A stretch of 21,933 nucleotides of DNA from RGIG5675 sp050943435 (GTDB lineage: Bacteria; Bacillota; Clostridia; Oscillospirales; Ruminococcaceae): positions 1-21,933 of the forward strand of contig JBMNPE010000020.1 of assembly GCA_050943435.1 (NCBI GenBank). The letters are read 5' to 3'. Shown here piece after piece: positions 7,696 to 13,628 of this stretch. Every line of letters begins with the position of its first letter. Positions within the stretch are counted from its first letter, which is position 1. Position numbers and translations under genes: made by a program. The notes below the pieces were generated by a model. The model had not been told where the DNA came from and made no database searches. It saw only the letters and a program-made list of their open reading frames with translations.

Positions 7696-7746
7696 ATTAT
7701 ATTGTATAAATTTGGAAATAAATGAACATTCCTGAAAATATTCATT
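7696..7746 (-). promoter_or_regulatory. Promoter of the epimerase gene with overlapping dyad
   Basis: The minus strand has TATAAT (complement of 7696-7701). Around the expected -35 position lies an imperfect dyad at 7721-7746: AATGAA-c-ATT, 6-nt centre, AAT-a-TTCATT, with 9 of 10 positions paired. A dyad at -35 is a typical place for a repressor. The regulator is unknown. Confidence 0.45.
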
Positions 7747-7800
7747 ACAATTTGATTACAACAAACTGACTGCACGTTTTAAAAGTTTCGACAGGCCTCT

Positions 7801-7876
7801 TCCGGGGGAATTCCGGATGACTTTCTTGAGCAAATAATGTAGATTATAATGTACATTTGTGAGTGGGAATTCCCAC
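7801..7876 (+). promoter_or_regulatory. Promoter flanked by two GGGAATTCC palindromes
   Basis: TATAAT (7845-7850) is the -10 box; TTTCTT at 7822-7827 is a weak -35 at 17 bp. GGGAATTCC occurs at 7806-7814 inside TCCGG-N7-CCGGA, and again at 7865-7873 inside the perfect 14-bp palindrome GTGGGAATTCCCAC (7863-7876). A third palindrome, AATGTACATT, sits at 7848-7857. The paired copies bracket the -10 box and look like operators, probably for the downstream small gene product or another repressor. Confidence 0.5.
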
Positions 7877-7894
7877 GGCACAGGGAGGACAGCG

Positions 7895-8134
7895 GTGAAG
7901 ACTGTAAGGGAATACAACGTGCATATAGACAGCAGGAAAAGGGTGACGCTCCGCGGGGCAAAGTATGATTATTACAATGTCCGGGAATTTGAAAACGGGT
8001 GCTTTATCCTTGAACCAAGGGCACTGGAGGTTCCGAGGGACATGTCAGCAAGAACCCTCAGGGAGCTGGACGAGGCCGTGCGCAGCTTCCACATGGGCAA
8101 AGCATCCGATCCATCGGATCTGTCTGATTTCTGA
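7895..8134 (+). CDS. Small antitoxin-like protein, conserved hypothetical
   Basis: This 79-aa cytosolic protein contains the core HIDSRKRVTLRGAKYDYYNV, followed by FENGCFILEPRALEVP and a helical, acidic tail. I recall similar small proteins in Clostridia annotated as antitoxin-like or hypothetical. The beta-rich N-terminus with a helical tail fits a DNA-binding antitoxin, but no RelE/Txe-type toxin gene follows it here. The start is a GTG at 7895, because GGGAGG lies 6 nt upstream. An upstream in-frame GTG at 7859 would place the palindrome 7863-7876 inside the gene and has no binding site. It has its own promoter, and the palindromes suggest autoregulation. Confidence 0.7.
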   Translation: MKTVREYNVHIDSRKRVTLRGAKYDYYNVREFENGCFILEPRALEVPRDMSARTLRELDEAVRSFHMGKASDPSDLSDF

Positions 8135-8196
8135 TCGACTGATCCCGCACTGCGGATAATGCCTGCGATATGGCCTTAATGGGCTTCTAAGACATC

Positions 8197-8205
8197 TGCT
8201 ATAAT
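8197..8205 (+). promoter_or_regulatory. Extended -10 promoter element
   Basis: TGCTATAAT (8197-8205) is a perfect extended -10 box. A weak TTAATG lies about 18 bp upstream. It precedes the ATC-hydrolase-like gene by about 50 bp. Confidence 0.6.
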
Positions 8206-8255
8206 TAGGTGAAATATGCGGTTAAAGCGCTGATAGGAAAGGACATATCAAGGTT

Positions 8256-8894
8256 TTGACGGCAGGAGAGAGGACAATAGAAAAGGACTGGAAGACCCCG
8301 TATGTGAGGGGAGAGATAGCGAGATACTGCGGATTCGGGGAATGCGAGAAAGCGACCTCGGCTGCCGGCTCAATCCTCGACGGGCTTTTAAAGAAGTACT
8401 CCGGATACAAGGGGAAGGACAGGAAGATCATATGTTCGACGATACTGTATTCGGTGTCGTTCTACACAGCCCTAAAGAATGACGGGTACGGCCGGAATGC
8501 CGGGGAGATAATCTACAGCGGGCTCAACAACGCCGCGGAGGTGTTCGGCAGCAGGGAGAGGTTCAAGTTTTTCCTGCCGTTCGGAAGGCTCATATACACG
8601 AAGAAGCTGAGGAGAAGGTTCCAGCACATGATCTCCAAGGACACCGGCTTCGTGTCGGATTACCACAAAGAGGATGACGGGACCGGAGTAGTCGAGATAA
8701 AGAGTTGCCCGTACATAGAGCTCAGCGCCTCGCTCGGGTGCCCTGACCTGGCGGACGCGTTCTGCAACATGGACAGGAAGATGTACCCGGACATAGGAAT
8801 GACTGACGTCGAGTGGATAAGAAGCGGCGGCAGCTCCTGCACCCTCAGGATTGAGAAGAGGAGCGGGAAGGAAGTGCCCGCCGAACTCGGCTGA
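8256..8894 (+). CDS. L-2-amino-thiazoline-4-carboxylate hydrolase-like protein
   Basis: This 212-aa protein is a cytosolic member of the family named after L-2-amino-thiazoline-4-carboxylic acid hydrolase, which opens a thiazoline ring in some Pseudomonas cysteine pathways. The recognisable part is the C-terminal half: VVEIKSCPYIELSASLGCPD, then AFCNMDRKMYPD and EWIRSGGSSCTLRIEK. These match the family's C-P-x-x-E, G-x-P-x-L, F-C-x-x-D and G-G-x-x-C blocks. Most Clostridia members have unproven substrates, so the activity is tentative. The start is uncertain. TTG at 8256 has AGGAAAGGA about 12 nt upstream, while GGAGAGAGG at 8264-8272 precedes no standard start codon at good spacing. It follows its own extended -10 promoter. 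Confidence 0.65.
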   Translation: MTAGERTIEKDWKTPYVRGEIARYCGFGECEKATSAAGSILDGLLKKYSGYKGKDRKIICSTILYSVSFYTALKNDGYGRNAGEIIYSGLNNAAEVFGSRERFKFFLPFGRLIYTKKLRRRFQHMISKDTGFVSDYHKEDDGTGVVEIKSCPYIELSASLGCPDLADAFCNMDRKMYPDIGMTDVEWIRSGGSSCTLRIEKRSGKEVPAELG

Positions 8895-8958
8895 GCGGTA
8901 TAATTGGGATAGAAGATAAATATAAGCATTTTTACTGGTGAGAAAGAGGTGGATGCAT

Positions 8959-9303
8959 ATGACAAAGGAAGAGATGAAGAAGAACGTCGATGAACTGCTC
9001 TCAAACAAGGGCGGCTGCCCTGAATTCAGGGACGCCTGCAAAAAGTGGTCCGATTCCTTTGGAACAGACGGCGAGAAGGACGCCTGGAAGGCCCTCGTAA
9101 AGGAAGCAGGCGAGGACATAGAGGGAATCGACGGGCTAATAGAATTTATGGGGTCCGACAGGGCTGCTAAGCTGTTCGGGGCTGAAGCCGCCGAAAAAAT
9201 GAAGGCGCAGCAGGAAGAGAGAAAGAAGAACGGCGCAAAATACTGCAACTGCCCTGCATGCACGCTTGCACTGCAGATAATGGAGAACAGCGGGCTCTGC
9301 TGA
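8959..9303 (+). CDS. Small Cys-cluster protein, conserved hypothetical
   Basis: This 114-aa soluble, Lys/Glu-rich helical protein ends in a compact cysteine motif, YCNCPACTLALQI...GLC, which has the C-x-C-x-x-C arrangement of a metal site. Similar Clostridia proteins are, as I recall, annotated as 'molecular chaperone Hsp90' without real Hsp90 features; that name should not be used. The start ATG at 8959 is preceded by GAGGTGG six nt upstream. In-frame GTG at 8938 and ATG at 8953 are less well placed. It lies 44 bp before the small gene that opens the polymerase cassette and could be co-transcribed with it. A TATAAT at 8899-8904 could be its -10 box, but no -35 is visible. Confidence 0.75.
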   Translation: MTKEEMKKNVDELLSNKGGCPEFRDACKKWSDSFGTDGEKDAWKALVKEAGEDIEGIDGLIEFMGSDRAAKLFGAEAAEKMKAQQEERKKNGAKYCNCPACTLALQIMENSGLC

Positions 9304-9347
9304 GGAGCCTGAAACCTTATTGAGAGGCATCCGGGGACAGGACTTAC

Positions 9348-9581
9348 TTGAAGGAAGTACTTACGTTTCTATATGTAGAAGCAGGAGGCGCGAGAGGCTA
9401 TTATCTCGCGCCTTCGGACTCCTATGCCCCCGGAGACTTTGTTAATGTGGAAGGCCCGGAAGGGTTTTCCGGCACGGGGAAGGTAATATCAATAAGGAAG
9501 GTCGACCCGGACGTCACGGCGTACAGCGCGTGGAAGTGCCGCAGGGTAACGGAACCGTCGGGAGGCAGCAATGGGATCTAA
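9348..9581 (+). CDS. Small beta-barrel-like protein, possible PriA N-terminal-like fold
   Basis: This 77-aa protein is mostly beta-strand. GYYLAPSDSYAPGDFVNVEG followed by GTGKVISIRKV resembles the N-terminal 3'-end-binding domain of PriA (Y-x-x-P ... G-D-x-V-x-V-P ... G-x-V). This resemblance is an inference from pattern only. The start is TTG at 9348, with AGGA five nt upstream. The last 11 bp overlap the Y-family polymerase gene, so the two are almost certainly co-translated. If the PriA-like reading holds, a role at primer 3' ends beside a translesion polymerase would fit. Confidence 0.6.
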   Translation: MKEVLTFLYVEAGGARGYYLAPSDSYAPGDFVNVEGPEGFSGTGKVISIRKVDPDVTAYSAWKCRRVTEPSGGSNGI

Positions 9582-10890
9582 TAATGACAGGTGGTGCCTC
9601 TGCATAGACTTAAAGTCCTTCTACGCCTCCGTGGAGTGCGTGGAGAGGGGACTCGACCCGATGACCACGAACCTCGTGGTCGCAGACCCAACGAGGAGCA
9701 ACAAGACGATATGCCTCGCAGTGTCGCCCTCCATGAAGAAGCTCGGGGTGCGCAACAGGTGCAGGGTCTTTGAGATACCGGACACGATCGACTACATCAT
9801 GGCGCCTCCCCGCATGAAGCTCTACATAGACTACGCCGCGGAGATCTACGGGCTCTACATGAAGTACATCTCCCCGGACGACATACACGTGTATTCGATA
9901 GACGAGGCCTTCCTCGACGTCACGAACTATCTCGAGAGATACAAGAAGACTCCAAAGGAAATGGGGAAGTTCCTGATGGACGAGATAGCGTCGGAAATAG
10001 GGATAAGGGCCACGTGCGGGATAGGCACGAACCTCTACCTCGCCAAGATAGCCCTCGACATCCTCGCAAAGCACGCCGAGGACTTCATAGGCGTTCTCGA
10101 CGAGGAATCCTACTGCAGGGAGCTATGGGACCACAAGCCCCTGACCGACTTCTGGAGGATCGGACACGGGATAGCCGCGAGGCTCGCGGACATGGGCGTC
10201 TTCACTATGGGGCAGCTCGCCCACTACGACGAGGAATCCCTCTACAGGGCATTCGGCATAGACGCGGAGCTCATGATCGACCACGCCTGGGGGCGGGAGC
10301 CCACGACGATAGCCGACATAAAGAAGTACAGGCCCAAGAGCAGCAGCCTCAGCACAGGCCAGGTGCTTATGCGGGACTACGACTTCGAGGAGGCGAGGCT
10401 CATAGTCAAGGAGATGGTGGACCTCGAGTGCCTCGAGATGGTGGACAGGGACCTCGCTGCAGCGTCCATGGGGATGTACATAGGGTATTCAAACAAGCTC
10501 AAGGTCCCCGGGTCCAAGGGATCGGCTAAATTCCCGATGCGCACGAACTCCGACCTCGTCATTACGCCCACTGCACTCGGAATATTCGACAGGATAGCAG
10601 ACAGGGACAAGAAGATAAGGAGGATATTCCTCAATTTCAACGGCGTCGAGCACGACACGGGGGAGTACCAGCTGAGCATGTACGACGAGGACCTCCCGGA
10701 AGACATAGAGAAGAACCGCAGCATCCAGAAGGCGCTTCTCGGAATCCGCAAGAGATTCGGTAGAAACGCCGTCATAAAGGGCATGGACCTCGAGGAGGCG
10801 GCGACCACGAGGGACAGGAATTCACAGATAGGAGGGCACAGGAGTGGCGAAGAGACCCCGGGCAAAGATGCCGGTGTCGGAAAGGGCTAA
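9571..10890 (+). CDS. Y-family translesion DNA polymerase (UvrX/UmuC/DinB-like)
   Basis: This 439-aa protein is a predicted error-prone polymerase that copies past DNA lesions. The palm has DLKSFYASVEC with the first catalytic Asp13, and YSIDEAFLD with Asp111 and Glu112. ATCGIGTNLYLAKIALD follows as the conserved palm helix. DFWRIGHGIAARLADMGVFT is the thumb HhH region. The C-terminal little-finger domain ends with RKRFGRNAVIKG. QLSMY (367-371) resembles a beta-clamp binding motif. All catalytic carboxylates are present and the length is usual for UvrX/YqjW-type Firmicutes enzymes. The start ATG overlaps the preceding small gene. Its 3' end overlaps the yolD-like gene by 47 bp, giving a tightly coupled pol-yolD pair as seen in other Bacillota. 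Confidence 0.92.
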   Translation: MGSNNDRWCLCIDLKSFYASVECVERGLDPMTTNLVVADPTRSNKTICLAVSPSMKKLGVRNRCRVFEIPDTIDYIMAPPRMKLYIDYAAEIYGLYMKYISPDDIHVYSIDEAFLDVTNYLERYKKTPKEMGKFLMDEIASEIGIRATCGIGTNLYLAKIALDILAKHAEDFIGVLDEESYCRELWDHKPLTDFWRIGHGIAARLADMGVFTMGQLAHYDEESLYRAFGIDAELMIDHAWGREPTTIADIKKYRPKSSSLSTGQVLMRDYDFEEARLIVKEMVDLECLEMVDRDLAAASMGMYIGYSNKLKVPGSKGSAKFPMRTNSDLVITPTALGIFDRIADRDKKIRRIFLNFNGVEHDTGEYQLSMYDEDLPEDIEKNRSIQKALLGIRKRFGRNAVIKGMDLEEAATTRDRNSQIGGHRSGEETPGKDAGVGKG

Positions 10891-11197
10891 GCAGTTCGCT
10901 CCCTTCGACGCCCTGAGGGGCCTAGACGAGGCGCTCGAGAGAAAGCGGCTCGAGATGGCCCACGTGAGCAAGAGGCAGCTCGAGGACACGGCCCTCGAGG
11001 AGCTCAACAACGCCCTCTCGTGCATTGAGAAGGGCGATTTCGTAAAGGCCTCGTACTACGAGGACGGGGACTACCTCGACATAGGAGGCGTGGTCTCCTT
11101 TAACGACACCGTGGGCCAGACGATAAGGATAGACGGGACGGACTTGAGGTACGACGACATATACAGGATAGAAAAAGTCGAAAAAGAGACCGATTGA
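10844..11197 (+). CDS. YolD-like protein
   Basis: This 117-aa protein belongs to the YolD-like family, small proteins usually encoded next to Y-family polymerases in Bacillota and suspected to act like a UmuD-type partner. Typical features are AKQFAPFDALRGLDEAL near the N-terminus and the beta-rich C-terminus with YLDIGGVVSFNDTVGQTIRI and YDDIYRIEKV. The start is GTG at 10844; GGAGGG (10831-10836) is 7 nt upstream, inside the polymerase gene. Its 47-bp overlap with the polymerase is long and implies tight coupling. It is followed at once by a terminator, so the polymerase and LexA-type genes form separate transcripts. Confidence 0.85.
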   Translation: MAKRPRAKMPVSERAKQFAPFDALRGLDEALERKRLEMAHVSKRQLEDTALEELNNALSCIEKGDFVKASYYEDGDYLDIGGVVSFNDTVGQTIRIDGTDLRYDDIYRIEKVEKETD

Positions 11198-11215
11198 GTA
11201 CAATTAGAAGGACTC

Positions 11216-11258
11216 CGGGGCCGGTTTTGCCGTTTCGGCGAAAAATCGGCCCCGTTTT
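11216..11258 (+). terminator. Intrinsic terminator between the yolD-like gene and lexA
   Basis: An 8-bp stem (CGGGGCCG at 11216-11223 with CGGCCCCG at 11247-11254) is followed by TTTT (11255-11258). Inside it, GTTTT/AAAA and GCCG/CGGC (11229-11239) also pair, making one long, almost continuous hairpin. It separates the polymerase transcript from the lexA transcript. Confidence 0.8.
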
Positions 11259-11272
11259 CTGCTTCCAGGCTA

Positions 11273-11330
11273 TTGCATCCTGCGGAGGGCGGAATATAAT
11301 TATGACTGTAAATGCAACGACCGTTGCATT
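11273..11330 (+). promoter_or_regulatory. lexA-type promoter with 20-bp palindromic operator
   Basis: TTGCAT (11273-11278) and TATAAT (11295-11300) are spaced by 16 bp. Downstream lies a perfect palindrome: AATGCAACG (11311-11319), two-base centre, CGTTGCATT (11322-11330). Its core CAAC-N4-GTTG (11315-11326) has the geometry of the Bacillus SOS box GAAC-N4-GTTC. The placement just after the start point fits autorepression by the encoded LexA-type protein. The -35 box also contains the half-site TTGCAT. Confidence 0.75.
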
Positions 11331-11355
11331 AAACCCGCAGCCGGGGGAGGCGCTC

Positions 11356-11997
11356 ATGAGAACAAGGGATCCGGAAAAGATGGAGAAGATAAAGCAGTTC
11401 GTGGAGGACTACTTTAAGGAATACGGCACCTGCCCGTCCACGGCGGCCGTCGGCAGGGCCCTCAGGATGGACAAGAGCACCGTGTACAGGTATCTCGTCG
11501 ACATGAACGGACGCGGGATGATCAGCTACTACGGGGGGACGGTCGGCACGGCCGTCACCAGCAAGTGCGATTCGAGCAACAGGATGGTGGCAAAGGTAGG
11601 CTCCATCCGGTGCGGCGGACCCGAGTACGAGGAGGAGGACATATCCGCGTATTATTCGCTGCCGTCCTCAATATTCGGAAGCGGGGAACTCTTCATACTG
11701 GAGGCGAGGGGAGATTCCATGACCGGTGCAGGAATAGAAGAGGGAGACCTCGTCGTCGTGAGGAAGAACGCGTCCCCGGAGGCCGGGGACATAGTGGTTG
11801 CTCTCCTCAACGGCGAAAACACCCTCAAGACCCTCAGGTTCGGGAAGGGCGGCAAGCCGTACCTGCACCCCGAGAATCCGGACTACGAGGACATACAGGT
11901 GACGGATGATGACGAATTCTACATACAGGGCGTCGCGACGCACGTCATACACGAGCTGCAGTCTTCCGTGACGCCGGTGAGGAGGTCGAGAGCATGA
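11356..11997 (+). CDS. lexA: LexA-type transcriptional repressor (S24 self-cleaving)
   Basis: This 213-aa protein has an N-terminal winged helix-turn-helix (about 1-58; CPSTAAVGRALRMDKSTVYRYL as recognition region, in blocks) and a C-terminal S24 peptidase domain. The predicted cleavage bond is Cys86-Gly87 in SIRCGGPEYEEEDI, instead of the Ala-Gly of E. coli LexA. The catalytic pair is Ser121 in GDSMTGAGI and Lys158 in ENTLKTL. Known LexA proteins repress DNA-damage genes and cleave themselves when RecA filaments form. The ATG at 11356 follows GGGGGAGG at 5 nt; a longer frame from 11194 would include the upstream terminator and operator and is rejected. The stop overlaps the next gene (ATGA). 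The symbol is tentative: this could be a second, element-specific LexA paralogue. Confidence 0.85.
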   Translation: MRTRDPEKMEKIKQFVEDYFKEYGTCPSTAAVGRALRMDKSTVYRYLVDMNGRGMISYYGGTVGTAVTSKCDSSNRMVAKVGSIRCGGPEYEEEDISAYYSLPSSIFGSGELFILEARGDSMTGAGIEEGDLVVVRKNASPEAGDIVVALLNGENTLKTLRFGKGGKPYLHPENPDYEDIQVTDDDEFYIQGVATHVIHELQSSVTPVRRSRA

Positions 11998-12227
11998 GCG
12001 TGGCGGATGCCGAGTGCCCGTACTGCAGGTACACGACAAGGCACGTGGGCATAGACAGCAGAATCGGGGTCCGCATAAAGTGCCCCAGGTGCGGGAGGAG
12101 CACTACATTCCTCGAATACCGCGGGATGGCGATCCCGTACTACGAATCCGCAGAGGAGATGCTGGCGGCCGAAAGGGCCAGCCGGAACCTCGTAAAGCTG
12201 CCGGAGATGCAGCGGGAAAAACACTGA
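11994..12227 (+). CDS. Small zinc-ribbon protein
   Basis: This 77-aa protein has a four-Cys zinc ribbon: CPYC (residues 8-11), about 18 residues, then CPRCGRSTTF, followed by a short helical Glu/Ala-rich tail. No family was recognised. Its ATG overlaps the lexA stop by ATGA and a GAGGAGG lies upstream, so it is in the lexA operon. A similar CPYC...C-x-x-C ribbon is found in the protein at 13195-13485, and the two may be distant paralogues. Nucleic-acid or protein contact is a guess from the fold class. Confidence 0.75.
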   Translation: MSVADAECPYCRYTTRHVGIDSRIGVRIKCPRCGRSTTFLEYRGMAIPYYESAEEMLAAERASRNLVKLPEMQREKH

Positions 12228-12243
12228 TGCCGGAGGTCCCAGG

Positions 12244-12507
12244 ATGGAAAACAGGATAAAGAGATACGTGGAGGTGGACGCCATCCACTTCGTGGACGGG
12301 TCCGTGAGGCCGAGGAGCATAAGGTTCTCAGACAACAAGATCTACGTGATAAACAGGCTCAACAAGGTGATAGACAGGAGCGCCGACGGCTCCGGCAGGA
12401 GCGGGACGTGCTACATGGTCCAGATATGCGGAAACGAGACCAGGCTGTTCGAGGACGGGGGACGCTGGTACGTGGAAGCCAAGGAAGAGTACGGAGGAAG
12501 GTATTGA
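12244..12507 (+). CDS. Small beta-rich protein, conserved beside lexA
   Basis: This 87-aa soluble protein starts RYVEVDAIHFVDGSVRPRSI and continues with NKIYVINRLNKVIDR, TCYMVQICGNETRLF and GGRWYVEAK. I recall similar short proteins (pattern Y-V-E-V...G-x-x-R-P...Y-x-I-D-R...Y-x-V...G-x-x-x-x-L-F...R-W-F-V-E) next to lexA and Y-family polymerase genes in Clostridia. Their role is unknown. The start ATG follows GGAGGTCCCAGG. Its stop overlaps the TTG start of the metallopeptidase (TTGA). It belongs to the lexA operon. Confidence 0.75.
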   Translation: MENRIKRYVEVDAIHFVDGSVRPRSIRFSDNKIYVINRLNKVIDRSADGSGRSGTCYMVQICGNETRLFEDGGRWYVEAKEEYGGRY

Positions 12508-13214
12508 AGTACATGTTATCCAACAGCGAGATAGAGGAGCTCGGCGCGGGGATCGTCGGGAAATTCTACGGGGAATCGCTGGAAGACCGCACGAATGTCG
12601 ATATAGAAGCGCTCGCGAGGGAGTTCTTCCGGCTGACAATCGTGACCGAAAAGATGGCGGGCACGGACAGGGACAAGATAGGGTTCCTCTCCGACGGGCT
12701 TACCTGGCTCACCGTCAAGAGGGGTCCGGAGAGCGTGGAGATACTGTACCCGAGAAACACGGTGGTCATAAGCTGCGACATCGAAAACGGCAGGAAGAAC
12801 TTCACGATAGCCCACGAGACCGCGCACTACGCGCTCGAAAAGTACGACCCGCAGGCGGCGTGCTTCCAGAGCGAATTCAAACCCTGGATAGGGTGCTCCT
12901 CAAAGGACTATGAGGAGAACATAAGCAACGCGGAGTCGCAGGCCAACAGGCTGGCCTCGTCCCTGCTGATGCCGGAGAAGATGGTGAAGAAGGCGCTCGC
13001 AGAGAACGGGAGGCCCGGAAAGGTCCCGATGTTCGGGAAGAACGCGTTCCTCCCGGCGGACAAGGCGATGCTGAGGAAGCTCAAGGAGCAGCTCGGCGTG
13101 AGCTACCAGGCCCTCGTCATAAGGCTCGAGGCAATGGGCAGGATAGAGCACAGGAACTACGACGAGTACCTCGCCCTGATGATGGGTGACAGAGATGCGG
13201 AAGCCGGAATGTGA
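12504..13214 (+). CDS. ImmA/IrrE family metallopeptidase
   Basis: This 236-aa protein has a zincin motif HETAH: His104, Glu105 and His108 in FTIAHETAHYAL. A downstream Glu144 in NAESQANRLASSLLMP probably completes the metal site, as in ImmA/IrrE (DUF955) proteins. Known relatives cut repressors: ImmA cleaves ImmR on ICEBs1, and Deinococcus IrrE cleaves DdrO after radiation. Its place in the lexA operon suggests it cuts LexA or another repressor here, which is an inference. The start is TTG at 12504, because GGAGG (12493-12497) is 6 nt upstream; ATG at 12513 is the alternative and is too far from the site. It overlaps the previous gene by TTGA. Confidence 0.85.
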   Translation: MKYMLSNSEIEELGAGIVGKFYGESLEDRTNVDIEALAREFFRLTIVTEKMAGTDRDKIGFLSDGLTWLTVKRGPESVEILYPRNTVVISCDIENGRKNFTIAHETAHYALEKYDPQAACFQSEFKPWIGCSSKDYEENISNAESQANRLASSLLMPEKMVKKALAENGRPGKVPMFGKNAFLPADKAMLRKLKEQLGVSYQALVIRLEAMGRIEHRNYDEYLALMMGDRDAEAGM

Positions 13215-13485
13215 AAGGACCTACGGACTGGCCTCCGAGCCCTCGGAGGAGGACCGCAGGAAGATGGAGGCGTACGAGCTGGAGCTTAAAAAGAGAGGGG
13301 AATCCTGGATAAGGTGCCCCTACTGCGGAAACGAGAGGGCCGACATGGTGTCGGCAGACGCCTCAGGATACAAGAGGGTCAAGTGCTGGAAGTGCAGGAG
13401 GGTGTTCGTGACGAGGCTTCCGAGGTTCAGGAGGCAGACGCCTTGTGAATTCAGGGGATTCGGAGGCCGCGGACAGCAGAGATAG
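13195..13485 (+). CDS. Second small zinc-ribbon protein
   Basis: This 96-aa protein has an acidic helical N-terminus, then a zinc ribbon, IRCPYCGNERADM...VKCWKCRRVFVTRLP, then a basic Arg-rich tail (RFRRQTPCEFRGFGGRGQQR), which suggests nucleic-acid binding. The ribbon spacing resembles that of the protein at 11994-12227. The start is uncertain. ATG at 13195 has GGGTGA 5 nt upstream; GTG at 13186 is three codons earlier with no good site. Either start overlaps the end of the metallopeptidase gene. It is the last gene of the lexA operon, before the structured RNA at 13520-13601. Confidence 0.7.
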   Translation: MRKPECERTYGLASEPSEEDRRKMEAYELELKKRGESWIRCPYCGNERADMVSADASGYKRVKCWKCRRVFVTRLPRFRRQTPCEFRGFGGRGQQR

Positions 13486-13519
13486 AAAACTGAATACTGA
13501 TCGAGTCGAGTAAGCGGAG

Positions 13520-13601
13520 CAGGCGCCTGTCGCCTGACTACCCAGGCACCGTATGGATCTAAGGGAACTTCGGTTCAGGAAGATCTGTGTGGTGCCTTTT
13601 T
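13520..13601 (+). ncRNA. Structured RNA / terminator-like leader, unknown family
   Basis: A palindrome CAGGCGCCTG (13520-13529) precedes a three-tiered hairpin. AGGCACC (13544-13550) pairs with GGTGCCT (13591-13597). GATCT (13556-13560) pairs with AGATC (13581-13585). GAAC (13565-13568) and GTTC (13573-13576) close a UUCG tetraloop. The inner loops are near-symmetric (aagg/agga). A T run follows (13597-13601). It ends the lexA operon but lies only 27 bp before the next start codon, so it may be an attenuator or a cis-acting element. I could not match it to a known riboswitch. Confidence 0.6.
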
Positions 13602-13628
13602 ATTTGTACAGGACGGGAGAGGCAGAAG

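Noticed and set aside
7863..7876. Palindrome as a restriction-modification or attachment site
   Set aside because: No integrase, methylase or repeat-flanked element is nearby. Its position around a promoter fits an operator better.
11194..11355. Extension of the LexA-type protein to an ATG at 11194
   Set aside because: This would translate through the terminator, promoter and operator. The ATG at 11356 has a strong GGGGGAGG site and begins the winged helix.
13486..13628. A known riboswitch before the PemK-like gene
   Set aside because: I compared it by memory with preQ1, fluoride, ZTP, THF, guanidine and manganese classes and saw none of their conserved cores.
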